Positions 4,729 to 5,209 of a stretch of DNA of 5,209 nt are shown one piece after another. Source of the DNA: Kofleriaceae bacterium (GTDB lineage Bacteria; Myxococcota_A; Polyangia; Haliangiales; Haliangiaceae); assembly GCA_024642805.1 (NCBI GenBank), contig JAHEAK010000290.1:1519-6727 (forward strand), written 5' to 3'. How positions within the stretch are numbered: position 1 is the stretch's first letter; each line of letters starts with the position of its first letter. A program made the translations under genes and the position numbers. Below the pieces are notes generated by a model. The model made no database searches, was not told where the DNA came from, and saw only the letters and a list, made by a program, of their open reading frames with translations.

Positions 4729-5209
4729 ATGGCTTCTGAGGACTGGACCTTTGTGTCCCTACCTGAGCTCACCCGAACCGGGGTGCGCCACAGCGAGTCG
4801 ATCTTGCCATCGCCCTTTGCCTCCGACGATCCGACCATGGCCGGCGGTGGAGAGACCCGGGCCAATGGCCGCGGCGCGCCACGTTTCCGGGAGCAAGACG
4901 ATACCGACGAGCTGCTTGTCTTCGAACGCCCCGGGGAGCTCATCACCAGCGAGTCCGATGCGCTCTACACCCGTTTCGACGGCGAGGACGACACCGATCT
5001 TTTGCATGCGGCGGCGTCCTTCGTTAAGCGCACGTCTCGCAAGAAACGCGACGACTCCACCGACTACGATACCACCAGTGCCTCGCAGTCCAATCGAGAC
5101 ACGGGGCCGATGGAGGCGGGCAATGAGCACTACCCGGCCACGACCATCGTCGGTGACATTCAGCACCTCAGCGTCGTTCAGGCCTTTCCCACCGACAGCA
5201 ACATCATCG
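4729..5209 (+). CDS. Hydrophilic acidic protein of unknown function, N-terminal 160 residues (runs off right edge)
   Basis: The frame opens at ATG4729 (MASEDWTFVSLPEL) and has no stop to the window edge. The visible part is rich in Asp, Glu, Ser and Thr with little hydrophobic content, and has no signal peptide or membrane helix, so it is probably a largely disordered cytoplasmic N-terminal region. It contains an internal repeat: RF-x3-DDTD at residues 52-60 and again at 82-90, exactly 30 residues apart, each followed by a Leu-Leu pair. A basic cluster KRTSRKKR (100-107) follows, then another Asp/Ser/Thr-rich stretch. Third codon positions are strongly G/C, as in the other host genes, which supports real coding. 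I do not recognise the family; the domain that would reveal its role is probably beyond the edge. The start probably uses a leaderless transcript. Confidence 0.7.
   Translation, partial: MASEDWTFVSLPELTRTGVRHSESILPSPFASDDPTMAGGGETRANGRGAPRFREQDDTDELLVFERPGELITSESDALYTRFDGEDDTDLLHAAASFVKRTSRKKRDDSTDYDTTSASQSNRDTGPMEAGNEHYPATTIVGDIQHLSVVQAFPTDSNII

Noticed and set aside
4759..5166. Minus-strand open frame opposite the right-edge gene
   Set aside because: The plus-strand frame has a better start, GC-biased third positions and an internal protein repeat; the minus frame looks like its mirror.
1..5209. CRISPR array, transposase or insertion sequence
   Set aside because: No regularly spaced repeats of CRISPR length, no transposase motifs and no terminal inverted repeats with target duplications were seen; the mobile signal is limited to the tRNA scar.

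Overview
The window looks like a Myxococcota (myxobacterial, former Deltaproteobacteria) chromosome. It is mostly GC-rich with GC-biased third codon positions, it carries a remnant ending in a MYXO-CTERM-type sorting tail (Cys, short hydrophobic helix, Arg pair), and several starts lack a Shine-Dalgarno sequence. The most informative landmark is at 1526-1570: the 3' half of a tRNA-Gly(CCC), beginning exactly at the anticodon loop and running through an encoded CCA, with no 5' half beside it. This is the scar left when a tyrosine-recombinase element integrates in the anticodon loop of a tRNA gene. By the geometry of such insertions, DNA to the left (1 to about 1525) should be the end of an integrated element, and DNA to the right should be host chromosome.

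Left part, putative element end (1-1570). Two overlapping leftward genes lie here: a small two-part protein with an ATAGPW/EGRDH-type N-terminal region, then a gene that runs off the left edge. Divergent from them is a YfcE/MJ0936-type metallophosphoesterase. Between that gene and the tRNA scar are a tandem AAAGTCCCTAC repeat and a GCAA-loop hairpin, candidate recombinase or excision-factor sites. No integrase is visible; it would be expected outside the window.

Middle part (1571-3973). After a possible tRNA terminator comes a divergent pair: a leftward regulator joining an excisionase/MerR-like helix-turn-helix to a periplasmic-binding-protein-like ligand domain, and a rightward ArsB-like membrane permease. 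Their shared control region holds two tandem 20-bp copies of TGAAAGTNNNCAAAAGGAAC (17/20 identical), overlapping a candidate regulator promoter. The simplest reading is a ligand-sensing regulator controlling an anion or metalloid transporter, with no arsR or arsC nearby.

Right part (3974-5209). A 5'-truncated, frameshifted remnant of a MYXO-CTERM surface protein is followed by a non-coding stretch with inverted repeats. Last comes the start of a hydrophilic, acidic protein of unknown function with a 30-residue internal motif repeat, apparently made from a leaderless transcript. It runs off the right edge.
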